Below are positions 25,968 to 34,808 of a DNA stretch of 64,000 bases, piece after piece. The stretch spans positions 5,856-69,855 of the forward strand of contig JAWSVC010000008.1 in the NCBI GenBank assembly GCA_033852075.1, in the 5' to 3' direction. Positions within the stretch are counted from its first letter, which is position 1. Every line of letters starts with the position of its first letter. Below the pieces are notes generated by a model. That model saw nothing but the letters and a program-made list of their open reading frames with translations. It was not told the DNA's origin and searched no databases. Origin of the DNA: QZLE01 sp033852075 (GTDB taxonomy: Bacteria > Pseudomonadota > Gammaproteobacteria > QZLD01). A program made the translations under genes and the position numbers.

Positions 25968-27284
25968 ATGAATAACCAGATCGATTACAACCATGTTAAT
26001 AAACTTCTAAGCTTTATAGACAACAGCCCTAGTCCTTGGCATGCTTGCAACAAGGTTGCAACAGAATTAGAACAAGCTGGTTATCAGCAGTTACATGAAC
26101 ATGAAAGCTGGAAACTGGAACAGAATCATGGCTACTATGTTATTCGTGATGACTCCTCAATAATTGCCTTTAAAACAGGCAATCAACCCCTGCAAGAAAC
26201 AGGTTTTCGCTGCATAGGGGCGCATGTTGATTCCCCTACTTTACGAGTAAAACCAAATCCGATTGAAGAAAAAAACGGCATTAACCGGATTGGGGTTGAA
26301 ACCTATGGCGGTGCCATCCTCGCAACCTTTACCGATCGCGATTTGAGCCTGGCAGGCAGAGTTGTTTATAAAGATGATAACAACTGGCTTGGCTGCAGAT
26401 CCGTATTGGTTGATTTAGAAGAACCAATAGTAAGAATCCCCAACCTTGCCATCCACATGAATCGCGAGGTCAACGAAAAAGGTCTCATACTTGATAAACA
26501 AACGGAACTGCCTTTAATTCTTGGCAACATAAGCTCAGAACTCCCTAATGAAGATAGATTCAAACAGCTATTAACTGAAAAATCAGGAATCAAGACCGAA
26601 GATATTATCTCCTGGGAACTTTGTACCTATGACACCCAGAAAGCTTCTCTTTACGGCATAGACAAAGAATTTTTTGCGTCCAGACAGATTGACAATCTGG
26701 CATCTTGCCATGCTGCAGTTTCGGCATTAATCACTAGCAAACAAGCTACTGCAACCACCAATATCTGCGCATTTTTCGACCATGAAGAAATTGGTAGCAG
26801 TTCGATAAAAGGTGCTGACGGAAGCTTTATAAGCGACATCTTGCAAAGAATTGCCAATAGCATGGGCTGCAACGATGAAGAGTACAGAATAGCATTAGCA
26901 CTAAGCTTTATAATCAGTGCCGATATGTCTCATGCATACCATCCAAACTTTCCACAGTTTTATGATGATAGCCATAAGATCATGGTTAATGCTGGTCCGG
27001 CAATTAAGATAAATGCCAATCAACGCTATACTTCAACAGCCGTTACCGAGGCATTTTTCATCCGTCTATGTGAAGCAGCAAATGTCCCTTATCAAAAATA
27101 TGTGCACAGAACTAACCTACCATGTGGCAGTACTATCGGCCCGATGGTATCCGCACAACTCGGCATCAAATCTGTGGATATTGGTAATCCAATGTGGTCG
27201 ATGCACAGCATTCGTGAAAGTGCTGGCGTATTAGACCATAACTATCTGATCCAAGTTTTCGAACAATACTTTTCCGGCAAATAA
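25968..27284 (+). CDS. apeB: M18-family aminopeptidase
   Basis: Zinc-dependent aspartyl-aminopeptidase-type enzyme (438 residues). Metal and catalytic positions are visible in IGAHVDSPTLRVKPNP (His, Asp), CAFFDHEEIGSSSIKGADG (Glu-Glu), and in the C-terminal HRTNLPCGSTIGPMVSAQLGIKSVDIGNPMWSMHSIRE (His). The N-terminal SPSPWHACN-like element (NSPSPWHACNKV) is also typical of M18. I chose the ATG at 25968, preceded by AAGG; an ATG 30 bases upstream lacks a site. It removes N-terminal acidic residues from peptides in the cytoplasm. birA follows after eight bases. Confidence 0.92.
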   Translation: MNNQIDYNHVNKLLSFIDNSPSPWHACNKVATELEQAGYQQLHEHESWKLEQNHGYYVIRDDSSIIAFKTGNQPLQETGFRCIGAHVDSPTLRVKPNPIEEKNGINRIGVETYGGAILATFTDRDLSLAGRVVYKDDNNWLGCRSVLVDLEEPIVRIPNLAIHMNREVNEKGLILDKQTELPLILGNISSELPNEDRFKQLLTEKSGIKTEDIISWELCTYDTQKASLYGIDKEFFASRQIDNLASCHAAVSALITSKQATATTNICAFFDHEEIGSSSIKGADGSFISDILQRIANSMGCNDEEYRIALALSFIISADMSHAYHPNFPQFYDDSHKIMVNAGPAIKINANQRYTSTAVTEAFFIRLCEAANVPYQKYVHRTNLPCGSTIGPMVSAQLGIKSVDIGNPMWSMHSIRESAGVLDHNYLIQVFEQYFSGK

Positions 27285-27292
27285 TCTAAACA

Positions 27293-28270
27293 ATGAGCAA
27301 CTACCAAAAAATAATCGAACTACTTAATGATGAAGAATATCACTCCGGTACAGCGATTGGTAAATCATTAAATATTGGGCGCAGTGCCGTATGGAAAAGT
27401 ATTGAACAACTCAGAGAACTTGGAATAGAGATCGAATCAGCAGGCCGCAAAGGATATCGCCTTAGCCAATCAATAGAGCTCTTAAACGAAGTCAGCATCC
27501 GTTCATCACTAAACAAATCGGAAAACGATTCATATCAACAGTTTGAAATCTTCGAAACTACAGAATCAACCAACACCCACCTGATGCAAGTTACCAGATA
27601 CCACACTACCGGCAATCGTGTTTGTCTTGCTGAATTACAAACCGGCGGTAAAGGAAGAAATGGTAGAAAGTGGCTAGGATCGTTCGCTTCTAACGTTGCT
27701 CTTTCTGTTTTGTGGCGTTTTGACACCCTAACGGGAGGATTATCCGGACTCAGCTTGGTTACTGGCATAGCGGTATGCCGTGCGTGTACCTCTCTAGGTA
27801 TAACCAACACCCAATTAAAATGGCCAAATGATATATATTGGCAGAATCGCAAACTGGGCGGAATTCTTATCGAAATCCAAGGCGAACCGTGGGGACCATG
27901 CGATGTAATTATCGGCATCGGCATTAATATTAATCTAAATGAAAATACTGGCGCTGACATTGACCAACCTTGGGTAGATTGCACCGAAATAATGGACGGC
28001 AATCCTCCTTCTCGCAACGAATTAATAGCTGCAATTCTGGCTGAACTAGCTTCACTATTAGATAAATTTCAGCAAGATGGCTTCGAGGCCTTTATCAATG
28101 AATGGCAAAAATACGACATACTGCAAGGTCATCCGGTATCGGTTCATCTACCAGATAAGACCGAAGAGGGTATAGCTATTGGAATCAATAACGACGGGGC
28201 TTTGCTGGTTAAGATCGATGACAAAATCCGTCCGTTTTATTCTGGTGATGCGTCACTTAGAAGGCGCTAA
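27293..28270 (+). CDS. birA: bifunctional biotin-protein ligase / biotin operon repressor
   Basis: A 325-residue BirA with both parts. The N-terminal winged helix (HSGTAIGKSLNIGRSAVWKSIEQLRELGIEI, residues 17-47) binds DNA in bifunctional BirA. The central ligase domain has the biotinyl-AMP motif GGKGRNGRKW, LKWPNDIYW and GGILIE, followed by GIGININ and a small C-terminal SH3-like domain. It attaches biotin to acetyl-CoA carboxylase and can repress biotin genes; the nearest biotin gene here is bioA at 16.9 kb. Probably co-transcribed with the M18 peptidase. Confidence 0.95.
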   Translation: MSNYQKIIELLNDEEYHSGTAIGKSLNIGRSAVWKSIEQLRELGIEIESAGRKGYRLSQSIELLNEVSIRSSLNKSENDSYQQFEIFETTESTNTHLMQVTRYHTTGNRVCLAELQTGGKGRNGRKWLGSFASNVALSVLWRFDTLTGGLSGLSLVTGIAVCRACTSLGITNTQLKWPNDIYWQNRKLGGILIEIQGEPWGPCDVIIGIGININLNENTGADIDQPWVDCTEIMDGNPPSRNELIAAILAELASLLDKFQQDGFEAFINEWQKYDILQGHPVSVHLPDKTEEGIAIGINNDGALLVKIDDKIRPFYSGDASLRRR

Positions 28271-28376
28271 TTTTTTGATTAACTTAGCTTAAAAACAGAA
28301 AATCATTTCTCAGACACGCATAAATACATCCATGTAGCTCGCCTGCAGCTATCCATGCCGCAGACGATATTCGAAA
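28271..28376. repeat. inverted-repeat spacer between birA and prmC
   Basis: CAGAAAATCATTTC near 28297 faces GAAATTATTTTCTG near 28372 as an imperfect long inverted repeat. Between them is a CATCCATGTAGCTC...GAGCTACATGG-like dispersed segment. It lies between converging genes and may terminate both. Confidence 0.45.
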
Positions 28377-29225
28377 TTATTTTCTGTTTTCTATTCTGCT
28401 TCCAACAGTAACCCGATCATGCCCTTGAAGATCCTGCAATGTCTCAACCTGAACAAAACCTGCTGCAGAAAATATCTCCCGTACCTTTGCACCTTGCTGA
28501 AAACCATGTTCAACAGCCAAGACACCATCTGGCTTTAGATGATCCATAACCTGTACGGCAATAATTCGAATATCATCCAATCCATCAGCACCAGAAGCCA
28601 GAGCACTTCTTGGTTCAAAACGCACATCGGCCTGCTGCAAATGATGATCCTCATCCTCAATATACGGGGGATTGGAAATCACAAGATCAAAGCGTTTATC
28701 ATGCAACGAGGCAAACCAGCTTCCACCAAAGAAATCGATATTATCAACATGAAGTACTTCTGCATTACGCTTGGCAACCTCAAGAGCAGCCTCGCTTAAA
28801 TCAACAGCAGATACCTTTGATTTAGAAAACTCGCGCGCCAAAGCAATCGCCAAAATACCACTACCAGTACCAAGATCTGCAATATCTAGATTAGAATCAG
28901 GAGCAAATCGCTGCAAAGCCAACTCAACTAACAACTCAGTCTCTGGGCGTGGAATCAAGGTAGCAGGAGAAACCTCGACTCTAAAATCCCAAAAATCACG
29001 CCTACCCAAAATATAAGCTACTGGCTCCCCATTTTGTCGCCGCTGTAAAAGCTGTTGCGCATTCATAAGTTGATCTTCTGAAATATCCAACTCCGGCCAG
29101 GTATAAAGATAGGAACGCTCTTTTTTTAAAGCCTCTAGCAGCAAAAGTTCGGCATCAAGCCTTGGCGTATCAGTTAGGCCTTCTAGTGTTTCAGAAGCAC
29201 GCTTTAGAAATTCAGATATATTCAT
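28377..29225 (-). CDS. prmC: peptide chain release factor N5-glutamine methyltransferase
   Basis: SAM-dependent enzyme (HemK/PrmC) methylating the GGQ glutamine of RF1 and RF2. The 282 residues fit. It has the N-terminal helical substrate domain, the junction YILGRRDFWDFRVEVSPATLIPRPETELLV, the SAM motif IADLGTGSGILAIALA, and the catalytic NPPY in VISNPPYIED. In many gammaproteobacteria prmC follows prfA directly. Here prfA lies about 5 kb away in the same orientation with other genes between, so the pair has been separated. The gene continues into a Trm112-like gene upstream. Confidence 0.95.
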   Translation of the reverse strand: MNISEFLKRASETLEGLTDTPRLDAELLLLEALKKERSYLYTWPELDISEDQLMNAQQLLQRRQNGEPVAYILGRRDFWDFRVEVSPATLIPRPETELLVELALQRFAPDSNLDIADLGTGSGILAIALAREFSKSKVSAVDLSEAALEVAKRNAEVLHVDNIDFFGGSWFASLHDKRFDLVISNPPYIEDEDHHLQQADVRFEPRSALASGADGLDDIRIIAVQVMDHLKPDGVLAVEHGFQQGAKVREIFSAAGFVQVETLQDLQGHDRVTVGSRIENRK

Positions 29226-29285
29226 TTGTAATATTTAACAATGCAACTACGCGAAATGGAAACTTAAAAAGCAAATAAAAACCAA

Positions 29286-29537
29286 TCAACCAACCACGAT
29301 CCCCTTTTCATAAATCATCACCGGAATATCATCATCAACCCGATAAACAAGCTCTCGATTTTTGGTAATTAGCGCCTCAACCAGCGGCTCATTTACTATA
29401 GAACCATCAACATATTTTACTTCACCCTCCTCAATCTTTTGATTCAAGATCTCAAGTGCATCCTTATCCATCACTTCAACCGGAATCTTAGTATGGGGAC
29501 AACACAAAATATCTAATAGTTTTGCATTCACCGGCAC
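29286..29537 (-). CDS. Trm112-family small protein
   Basis: An 83-residue protein with the start LLDILCCPHTKIPVEV and end PVMIYEKG that typify the Trm112/YcaR family. In eukaryotes and archaea Trm112 is an obligate partner that stabilises and activates methyltransferases, including the PrmC-like enzyme that modifies release factors. Here it lies 60 bases upstream of prmC in the same direction, an interesting coincidence; no bacterial partnership is assumed. The start is GTG at 29537 with GGGAG upstream. Only one cysteine pair is present, so zinc binding is doubtful. Confidence 0.78.
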   Translation of the reverse strand: MPVNAKLLDILCCPHTKIPVEVMDKDALEILNQKIEEGEVKYVDGSIVNEPLVEALITKNRELVYRVDDDIPVMIYEKGIVVG

Positions 29538-29862
29538 GATAATACTCCCAAAATTATATTTAAGTTATGAGAGGGATCTTAGATAAACAACTAAATTAAA
29601 TCAAACACCGAATAATATTCATCGGTTTGTGAAAAGGTTTTCAAAACCAACAAAAATTATAGATAAAGTGTGATTTATCCCTCGAACACCAATCTATCCA
29701 ACTTGCGAAATCACACTTATAAGCTTGAATTAATATTATAAAGTGGCAAATTATTTTACTAAAGAAACCGTACTATTTTGCCGCTAATTATTAATGAAGT
29801 AAGGAATAAATGTTCCAAAAAATAATACTAATAACGCGAACATATAAAGGTGCAAAACAACA
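29538..29862. other. 325-base divergent promoter region upstream of the ClpX-type gene
   Basis: AT-rich and non-coding. It contains the palindrome GGTTTT-c-AAAACC near 29636-29648 and an 11-bp perfect inverted repeat AAGTGTGATTT (29666-29676) / AAATCACACTT (29708-29718) with a 31-base loop. Either could be a regulator site. No clear -35/-10 pair stands out. Confidence 0.45.
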
Positions 29863-31122
29863 ATGACAAAAAAAAGACACCAAAAAAATCAACTTTGCTG
29901 CTCATTTTGCGGAAGAGACCAATCTGTAGTAGGTTCACTAGTTGCCGGACCATCTGTTTACATTTGCCACGATTGTATAAAACAGTGCTCGGGATTATTA
30001 GGAAATGAACTTAACGACACAATAGCTCCTCTAGTAGCCGAATTACTAAAACCCAAAGAGATACATGCATATCTAGACAAATATATAACCGGGCAAGACC
30101 AAGCAAAAAAAGTGCTATCTGTTGCTGTATATAATCACTATAAGCGCCTGTTATTTAGACATAGCGACGAAGGAACCAAATTACACAAAAGCAATATCCT
30201 GATGATCGGCCCAACCGGATCAGGCAAAACCTTGCTTGCTCAATCATTAGCAAAAAAACTTGATGTCCCTTTCACTATTGTTGATGCCACCACTCTAACC
30301 GAGGCAGGTTATGTTGGCGAAGATATCGAAAGCATTCTGCAAAAACTGCTAACTAACTGCGATTATGATGTTGAAAAGGCTGAACAGGGAATCATCTACA
30401 TTGATGAGATCGATAAATTATCCAAAAGAGCAGACGCCCATCATTCTGGAAGAGATGTCTCTGGCGAAGGGGTTCAGCAAGCCCTTTTAAAAATGATTGA
30501 AGGCAGCATAGTCAATGTTCCAATAAAAAACGGGGCGCGACATGGCCATCAGGAAACCATTAAGTTAAACACCGAAAACATCCTGTTTATCTGTGGAGGG
30601 GCATTTGCAAACCTCGACAAGGTTATCGAACAACGTAGTGAAAAATCCGGACTTGGATTTACCGCCAGTATTAAACAAATAAAATCCGGACATAAATTCG
30701 CTGCAAAACTAAAAGGGTTAGAAACCCAGGATCTTATCAACTTTGGATTAATTCCTGAATTTGTTGGCAGGTTATCAGTAACCGCGATTCTGGATGAACT
30801 AGATGCTCACGATCTTATCGAAGTAATGACTCAACCCCAAAACGCCTTACTGAAACAGTATCAATACATGTTTGCAATGGAAGATTGTGATCTGGCATTC
30901 ACACCAGAAGCACTTGAGACAATTGCCAACATGGCTATTAAAAAACGTACCGGTGCCAGAGGCCTGCGAACCATAGTAGAAAATATCTTATTGGATACAA
31001 TGTACGACCTACCATCTATGGAAGATGTTTATAAGATAGTGATCGATAAAGATGTTGTTTTGGGTATTGAGCAACCACATCACTATCATTATGACCAAAG
31101 ACTAGTGCAGGGAATTGACTAG
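29863..31122 (+). CDS. clpX: ClpX-type AAA+ unfoldase (possible paralogue)
   Basis: ATPase that unfolds tagged proteins and, in ClpXP, feeds them to ClpP. The 419 residues are colinear with E. coli ClpX. Seen are the N-terminal zinc domain (CSFC...CHDC), Walker A GPTGSGKT, pore loop 1 GYVGED, Walker B IIYIDEIDK, and sensor 2 region KKRTGARGLR. The ClpP-docking IGF loop reads LGF (KSGLGFTAS), and the pore-2 RKH segment is altered to ARHGHQ. There is no clpP, lon or tig beside it, unlike the usual order, so it may be a second ClpX or a relocated gene. A strong terminator follows. Confidence 0.88.
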   Translation: MTKKRHQKNQLCCSFCGRDQSVVGSLVAGPSVYICHDCIKQCSGLLGNELNDTIAPLVAELLKPKEIHAYLDKYITGQDQAKKVLSVAVYNHYKRLLFRHSDEGTKLHKSNILMIGPTGSGKTLLAQSLAKKLDVPFTIVDATTLTEAGYVGEDIESILQKLLTNCDYDVEKAEQGIIYIDEIDKLSKRADAHHSGRDVSGEGVQQALLKMIEGSIVNVPIKNGARHGHQETIKLNTENILFICGGAFANLDKVIEQRSEKSGLGFTASIKQIKSGHKFAAKLKGLETQDLINFGLIPEFVGRLSVTAILDELDAHDLIEVMTQPQNALLKQYQYMFAMEDCDLAFTPEALETIANMAIKKRTGARGLRTIVENILLDTMYDLPSMEDVYKIVIDKDVVLGIEQPHHYHYDQRLVQGID

Positions 31123-31147
31123 TTTTATCACAATTTTCAAGTCAACA

Positions 31148-31174
31148 GGGGCTGCATAAGCCCCTTTTTCTTTT
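31148..31174 (+). terminator. rho-independent terminator after the ClpX-type gene
   Basis: GGGGCT-gcata-AGCCCC followed by TTTTTCTTTT, 25 bases past the stop. Confidence 0.9.
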
Positions 31175-31222
31175 CCGTTTTGTTACAACTGGCAATACCT
31201 ACTTGCCTATAGAGTTAATAAT

Positions 31223-31277
31223 CTGCTATGTTCTAATCTTTGGTCATCTATGTGACCAAATGGATAGAACGAAGCAG
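31223..31277 (+). promoter_or_regulatory. long hairpin in the leader of the DAHP synthase gene
   Basis: Three stacked perfect stems: CTGCT/AGCAG, GTTCTA/TAGAAC and TTTGGTCA/TGACCAAA (19 pairs in 55 bases) around a six-base loop, separated by small internal loops. It ends 45 bases before the start codon and has no T-run, so it is not a simple terminator. It could be an RNA regulatory element or a repressor site. It does not match TyrR or TrpR boxes as I know them. Confidence 0.55.
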
Positions 31278-31321
31278 AAAATACAGGAAATAAATAAACC
31301 TCGGGGATATAAAACAAAGCA

Positions 31322-32380
31322 ATGACCAAATTAGAAAACATAAATGTTATAGCACAAGATCTATTACCAACCCCAAATGAACTTATCCAAAAGATCAAGT
31401 TAGACCCTCAAGGCTCAGCAAATGTTGAAGAGGCCAGAAGAACCATCGAAAACATATTAGATGGCAAGGATAAAAGACTGCTTGTCGTTGTAGGCCCGTG
31501 TTCTATCCACGACCTTGACCAAGCTAAAGAATACGCAGACAAACTAAAACGGTTGGCTGATGAGTTAAAAGAGCAGCTTTATATCGTAATGCGTGTCTAT
31601 TTTGAAAAGCCAAGAACAACTGTAGGCTGGAAAGGTTTTATTAACGACCCTGACCTGGATGATTCATTCAACATCAATTCCGGCCTGGAAAAGGCACGTG
31701 AATTATTAATCCATTTGGCACACATGGGACTGCCTGCAGCGACAGAAGCACTAGATCCAATCACGCCACAATATATTGGTGATCTTATCGCCTGGACAGC
31801 AATCGGAGCCAGAACCGCTGAATCACAAACTCACAGAGAGATGTCGAGCGGACTTTCATCACCTGTTGGCCTTAAAAACGGAACCGATGGCAGTCTAACT
31901 GTTGCCATAAATGCCCTAAAGGCAGTATCTGCACCACACAGTTTCCTTGGAATTGATACCAACGGCAGATGCGCAGTAATCCGTACCAAAGGCAATAAAT
32001 ATGGCCACACCATTTTGCGTGGTGGTAGCAAACCAAACTACGACAAGGCATCCATAGAACAGTGCGAATCTGAACTGGAAAAATCCGGATTACGCAAAAA
32101 AATTATCGTTGATTGCAGTCACGCAAATTCTAACAAAGATCCCGGCCAACAACCGTTGGTACTTGATTACTGCGTAAATCAGATCATTGATGGCAACCAA
32201 TCAATTGTCGGAGTTATGCTGGAAAGTAATCTTGAATGGGGAAATCAACCCTTGACTGAAAAAATTTCTGAATTAAAGTACGGTGTTTCGATTACAGATG
32301 CCTGCATTGATTGGAGCACCACAGAAGAATGCCTGCGCAGAACCGCAGACAGGCTGACTGGAATCTTGGAAAAAAGGTAA
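31322..32380 (+). CDS. aroG: 3-deoxy-7-phosphoheptulonate (DAHP) synthase, class I
   Basis: First enzyme of the shikimate pathway, condensing phosphoenolpyruvate with erythrose-4-phosphate. The 352 residues match the AroF/G/H family: VVVGPCSIHDLDQAKEYA, RVYFEKPRTTVGWKGFINDPDLDDSF, EALDPITPQYIGDLIAW, GARTAESQTHREMSSGLSSPVGLKNGTDG, and IVDCSHANSNKDP. I cannot decide which aromatic amino acid feeds back on it, so the symbol stands for the family. The ribosome site is weak (GGGGA 14 bases upstream). A conspicuous hairpin lies in its leader. Its product feeds trpE/trpG further along the window. Confidence 0.93.
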   Translation: MTKLENINVIAQDLLPTPNELIQKIKLDPQGSANVEEARRTIENILDGKDKRLLVVVGPCSIHDLDQAKEYADKLKRLADELKEQLYIVMRVYFEKPRTTVGWKGFINDPDLDDSFNINSGLEKARELLIHLAHMGLPAATEALDPITPQYIGDLIAWTAIGARTAESQTHREMSSGLSSPVGLKNGTDGSLTVAINALKAVSAPHSFLGIDTNGRCAVIRTKGNKYGHTILRGGSKPNYDKASIEQCESELEKSGLRKKIIVDCSHANSNKDPGQQPLVLDYCVNQIIDGNQSIVGVMLESNLEWGNQPLTEKISELKYGVSITDACIDWSTTEECLRRTADRLTGILEKR

Positions 32381-32483
32381 ATACAAGAACTTATTAACGG
32401 TTTATAAGTCTAAAAAAGGATATCATATTAGTTTCGATGCGAGAGCTTGAAGCTAAAAAACAAGCACGTAAAAGGAGATAAAC

Positions 32484-32912
32484 ATGCCTGGCAACAGATT
32501 ACCAATAAAAGGGATTGAGCCGTACGAACCAGCTGAAGGCGAAGAATATATGAATGCTGATCAGCTAGAGCACTTCACTAAGATTTTGAAAGCCTGGAAA
32601 AAAGAGCTACAAGAAGAGGTAGAACGTACAGTAGATCACATGCGTGATGATGCTACAAACCACGCCGACCCTGCTGACCGAGCCTCTCAAGAAGAAGAGT
32701 TCTCTTTAGAACTACGCGCAAGAGATCGTGAACGCAAGCTAATCCGCAAAATCGACAAAACGCTAAACAAGATCCAACAAGATGATTATGGGTTTTGCGA
32801 AGCATGTGGAATCGAAATCGGTCTTAAACGACTGGAAGCTCGTCCAACTGCTGATCTATGTATAGACTGCAAAGTACTGGCAGAGATCAAAGAAAAACAA
32901 CAAGTAGCCTAA
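32484..32912 (+). CDS. dksA: RNA polymerase-binding transcription factor DksA
   Basis: Secondary-channel regulator that with ppGpp resets transcription of rRNA and amino-acid genes. The 142 residues include the coiled coil (LEHFTKILKAWKKELQEEVERTVDHM), the tip motif DPADRA with both aspartates, and the zinc finger CEAC...CIDC. AAGGAGAT lies at ideal distance before the ATG, so expression is probably strong. Monocistronic, with a terminator immediately after. Confidence 0.95.
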   Translation: MPGNRLPIKGIEPYEPAEGEEYMNADQLEHFTKILKAWKKELQEEVERTVDHMRDDATNHADPADRASQEEEFSLELRARDRERKLIRKIDKTLNKIQQDDYGFCEACGIEIGLKRLEARPTADLCIDCKVLAEIKEKQQVA

Positions 32913-32933
32913 AATTAGCGCTATAACAAATAC

Positions 32934-32975
32934 AGCCGCACTCCCTGGTGACAGCATGGTAGTGCGGCTTTTTTA
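32934..32975 (+). terminator. rho-independent terminator of dksA
   Basis: AGCCGCACT at 32934-32942 pairs with AGTGCGGCT at 32961-32969, followed by six T residues. Confidence 0.9.
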
Positions 32976-33008
32976 TAACTAGCACAACAATATTTAATAA
33001 GACAAGTA

Positions 33009-33482
33009 ATGAATAGAAAGCAACAGATCATCGCATTGCAAATAGCCGTGATAGTAAATGCAATTCTATTTATTAGTGGTGTTATCGCACCAATGCTAAC
33101 CCTGAAAAAATTTGTCCTGTTCTCCAATACCTTCTCGATAATCACTGGAATTACGACCCTGCTGGAAGAGGGAAAGATATTTCTGTTTATTATCATCACC
33201 CTTTTCAGTCTGATCCTACCCACCGCCAAACTTATTGTTATCTTTCTGGTGCTGCGCCAAAAAACCAAAGAAAGACTGCAACGCTATTTACACCTAATGC
33301 ATATGTACGGCAAATGGTCAATGCTGGATGTATTTGTAGTTGGGATCATGGTCGTGATAATCAAGATCGAAGGAATGATCAAGGTAAATATTCACTACGG
33401 ATTTTATATCTTCACCTGCGCGGTTTTAATGACTATGGTGCTGACTACATTAGTTAGCTGGTTGGATAAGAGAGAAACTTAG
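33009..33482 (+). CDS. PqiA-domain inner-membrane protein
   Basis: A 157-residue membrane protein with about four hydrophobic segments (IAVIVNAILFISGVIAPML; IFLFIIITLFSLILPTAKLIVIFLVL; MLDVFVVGIMVVIIK; YGFYIFTCAVLMTMVLTTLV). The pattern of the 'paraquat-inducible protein A' family is visible: an N-terminal LTLKKF...FSIITG segment, then FSLILPTAKL and W-S-M-L-D-V-F. It is a single PqiA domain, unlike the duplicated E. coli PqiA, and lacks the rubredoxin-like cysteine pairs. The PqiABC system moves lipids between membranes. No PqiB/MCE partner is adjacent, so the function here is open. Confidence 0.78.
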   Translation: MNRKQQIIALQIAVIVNAILFISGVIAPMLTLKKFVLFSNTFSIITGITTLLEEGKIFLFIIITLFSLILPTAKLIVIFLVLRQKTKERLQRYLHLMHMYGKWSMLDVFVVGIMVVIIKIEGMIKVNIHYGFYIFTCAVLMTMVLTTLVSWLDKRET

Positions 33483-33490
33483 ATAGCGTC

Positions 33491-33510
33491 ATACCGGCGA
33501 AGGCCGGTAT
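33491..33510. repeat. short palindromic intergenic repeat between converging genes
   Basis: ATACCGGC-gaag-GCCGGTAT flanked by GTC and GAC. It sits in the 47-base gap between the PqiA-domain gene and prfA. Confidence 0.7.
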
Positions 33511-33529
33511 GACAGCACTCTTTTAATAA

Positions 33530-34618
33530 CTACAAAGACTCATTTAGAGAAGCCAACATATCCGCCTGATGCTCACTCAAAAGCGGATCAACAACCTGCC
33601 CCAAATCGCCCTGCATAATCTCCGGTAACTTATACAAAGTCAGATTAACTCTGTGATCGGTCACACGACCTTGTGGGTAGTTATAGGTACGAATACGTTC
33701 TGATCTATCACCACTTCCCACTTGTAACCTACGGGCACTTGATTGTTCTGCTGCCTGTTTTTCCTGCTCAATCACCAACATCTTTGATTGCAATAATGAC
33801 ATAGCACGCGCACGATTTTTATGCTGCGAACGCTCATCTTGACACTCTACAACAATACCGGTTGGCAGGTGAGTAATACGAATCGCGGAATCGGTCTTAT
33901 TAACATGCTGGCCACCAGCGCCAGATGCCCTAAAGGTATCAACCTTTAGATCTGCCGGATTGATCTCAACGCCTTCAACCTCATCAACCTCAGGCAAAAT
34001 AGCAACTGTACAAGCTGATGTATGAATTCTGCCTTGCGATTCAGTTTCCGGAACACGCTGCACTCTATGCGCTCCTGATTCAAATTTCAGCTTGGAATAT
34101 GCGCCATCACCAACAATCTTGGCGACAATCTCTTTGTAACCACCGTGTTCACCATGGTTTTCACTAATAATCTCAACGCGCCACCCCTGTTGCTCTGCAT
34201 ACCTTGAATACATACGGAATAGATCACCTGAAAAGATCGCAGCCTCATCACCACCAGTACCAGCACGCACCTCAAGATAGATATTTTTGTCGTCATTCGG
34301 GTCTCGAGGAAGCAATAGAATCTGCAACTCACTGGCCAAACGTTCAAGGTTTTCTTTGGCAGATGCAATCTCATCCTGCGCCATTTCACGCATATCCGGA
34401 TCATCATCTTTAAGCATTTCATTTGCTGCAGCCAGATCCTCCTCTGCCCCCTGATACTCCTCAAACGCCTTGACAATTGGCTCAAGCTGGGAATACTCTT
34501 TTGAAAGGTCACGAAATTTATTTTGATCTGAAATAATATCAGGATCAGAAAGTAGGGCCGCTAATTCGGCATATCTTTCCGCTACATGTTCAAGCTTGCT
34601 TAATATCGATTTATTCAC
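33530..34618 (-). CDS. prfA: peptide chain release factor 1
   Basis: Recognises UAA and UAG stop codons and triggers peptide release. The 362 residues match RF1. The catalytic GGQ is in RASGAGGQHVNKTDSAIR, and the codon-reading PxT element appears as VPETESQGRIHTSA. The start is a GTG at 34618 with AAGG upstream. hemA, usually directly upstream in gammaproteobacteria, is absent: the divergent neighbour is the TPR lipoprotein of the lolB-ispE group. Its modifying enzyme PrmC is encoded at 28.4-29.2 kb. Confidence 0.96.
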   Translation of the reverse strand: MNKSILSKLEHVAERYAELAALLSDPDIISDQNKFRDLSKEYSQLEPIVKAFEEYQGAEEDLAAANEMLKDDDPDMREMAQDEIASAKENLERLASELQILLLPRDPNDDKNIYLEVRAGTGGDEAAIFSGDLFRMYSRYAEQQGWRVEIISENHGEHGGYKEIVAKIVGDGAYSKLKFESGAHRVQRVPETESQGRIHTSACTVAILPEVDEVEGVEINPADLKVDTFRASGAGGQHVNKTDSAIRITHLPTGIVVECQDERSQHKNRARAMSLLQSKMLVIEQEKQAAEQSSARRLQVGSGDRSERIRTYNYPQGRVTDHRVNLTLYKLPEIMQGDLGQVVDPLLSEHQADMLASLNESL

Positions 34619-34808
34619 ACATCAACCTTATTTAATTAAAATCAAGGAATAACCATTGGCGCAAATTATCCAGAATTTTCACTCTTAATTCCAGCGGTTT
34701 AACCTCAATACTTATGAATTTATCGCAAATCTTGGAGTCTACAACAAAAGATTCAAGGAATAATGCCGCGAAATGGTATATTCTAAAAAGATGGGAAAAG
34801 GATATCAT

